A DNA stretch of 64,000 nt from Spinacia oleracea. Taxonomy: Eukaryota; Streptophyta; Magnoliopsida; Caryophyllales; Amaranthaceae. The notes under the pieces are model-generated. The model was not told the DNA's origin and ran no database searches. It saw only the letters and a list, made by a program, of their open reading frames with translations. This document shows positions 63,891 through 64,000 of this stretch, in pieces (the stretch's first letter is position 1; each line of letters begins with the position of its first letter). Made by a program: the position numbers and the translations under genes. The stretch lies in contig NC_079490.1 of NCBI RefSeq assembly GCF_020520425.1, forward strand, positions 2,542,001-2,606,000, in the 5' to 3' direction.

Positions 63891-64000
63891 CTTTGCGGCT
63901 CTTGTTGTACCAAAAGAATTACGGATTAAAAAATAAAAATCACGCGCATGTTTGTGGACTTCTTGCAACGGATTCCCAAATTGTCAATTTCAAAGCCCAA

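Overview
This window is AT-rich nuclear DNA from a flowering plant, very probably a eudicot. The evidence is GT-AG introns of 80 bp to 2.3 kb, plant-specific protein families (a SCARECROW-like GRAS factor, a photorespiratory aminotransferase, a plant-type CHD remodeler) and many short non-autonomous DNA transposons (hAT, Mutator, Stowaway and Tourist MITEs) plus SINE-like fragments. I cannot fix the species; a Caryophyllales lineage is only a guess. No rRNA, convincing tRNA gene, CRISPR array or intact transposase gene was seen.

Six protein-coding genes are supported, five of them rebuilt exon by exon with consistent splice phases. (1) 1-2943 (+): the 3' two thirds of DNA ligase IV (LIG4), cut by the left edge. 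(2) 8702-3826 (-): serine:glyoxylate aminotransferase (AGT1), 5 exons, 401 aa, ending in the peroxisomal signal SRI. (3) 30905-14107 (-): a CHD1/CHR5-type chromatin remodeler, 30 coding exons, 1712 aa. (4) 39444-34535 (-): a plastid-type NAD(P)-binding Rossmann protein, 9 exons, 339 aa. (5) 44617-50229 (+): pseudouridine-5'-phosphate glycosidase (PUMY), 12 exons, 343 aa, with an N-terminal PTS2. (6) 61125-62513 (+): the single-exon GRAS gene SCL3.

The genes do not form a pathway cluster. AGT1 and PUMY are both predicted peroxisomal, by PTS1 and PTS2 respectively, but their neighbourhood is probably coincidence. The space between genes, and many introns, hold MITEs with readable target-site duplications (TSDs): an 1100-bp Mutator-type foldback element (11404-12503), a 2542-bp Mutator-type element 90 bp upstream of the Rossmann-gene start (39534-42075), hAT MITEs at 2053, 4005, 34682, 51697 and 54561, and four Stowaway elements. 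There are also tandem arrays with units of about 36 to 240 bp.

The most striking observation is in LIG4. A 337-bp hAT MITE with a perfect 8-bp TSD sits inside what reads as an uninterrupted coding exon. The apparent last intron is almost entirely this transposon plus 39 in-frame coding bases. It looks like an intron created by transposon insertion and rescued in frame by pre-existing GT and AG sites; if it is not spliced, the protein is truncated.
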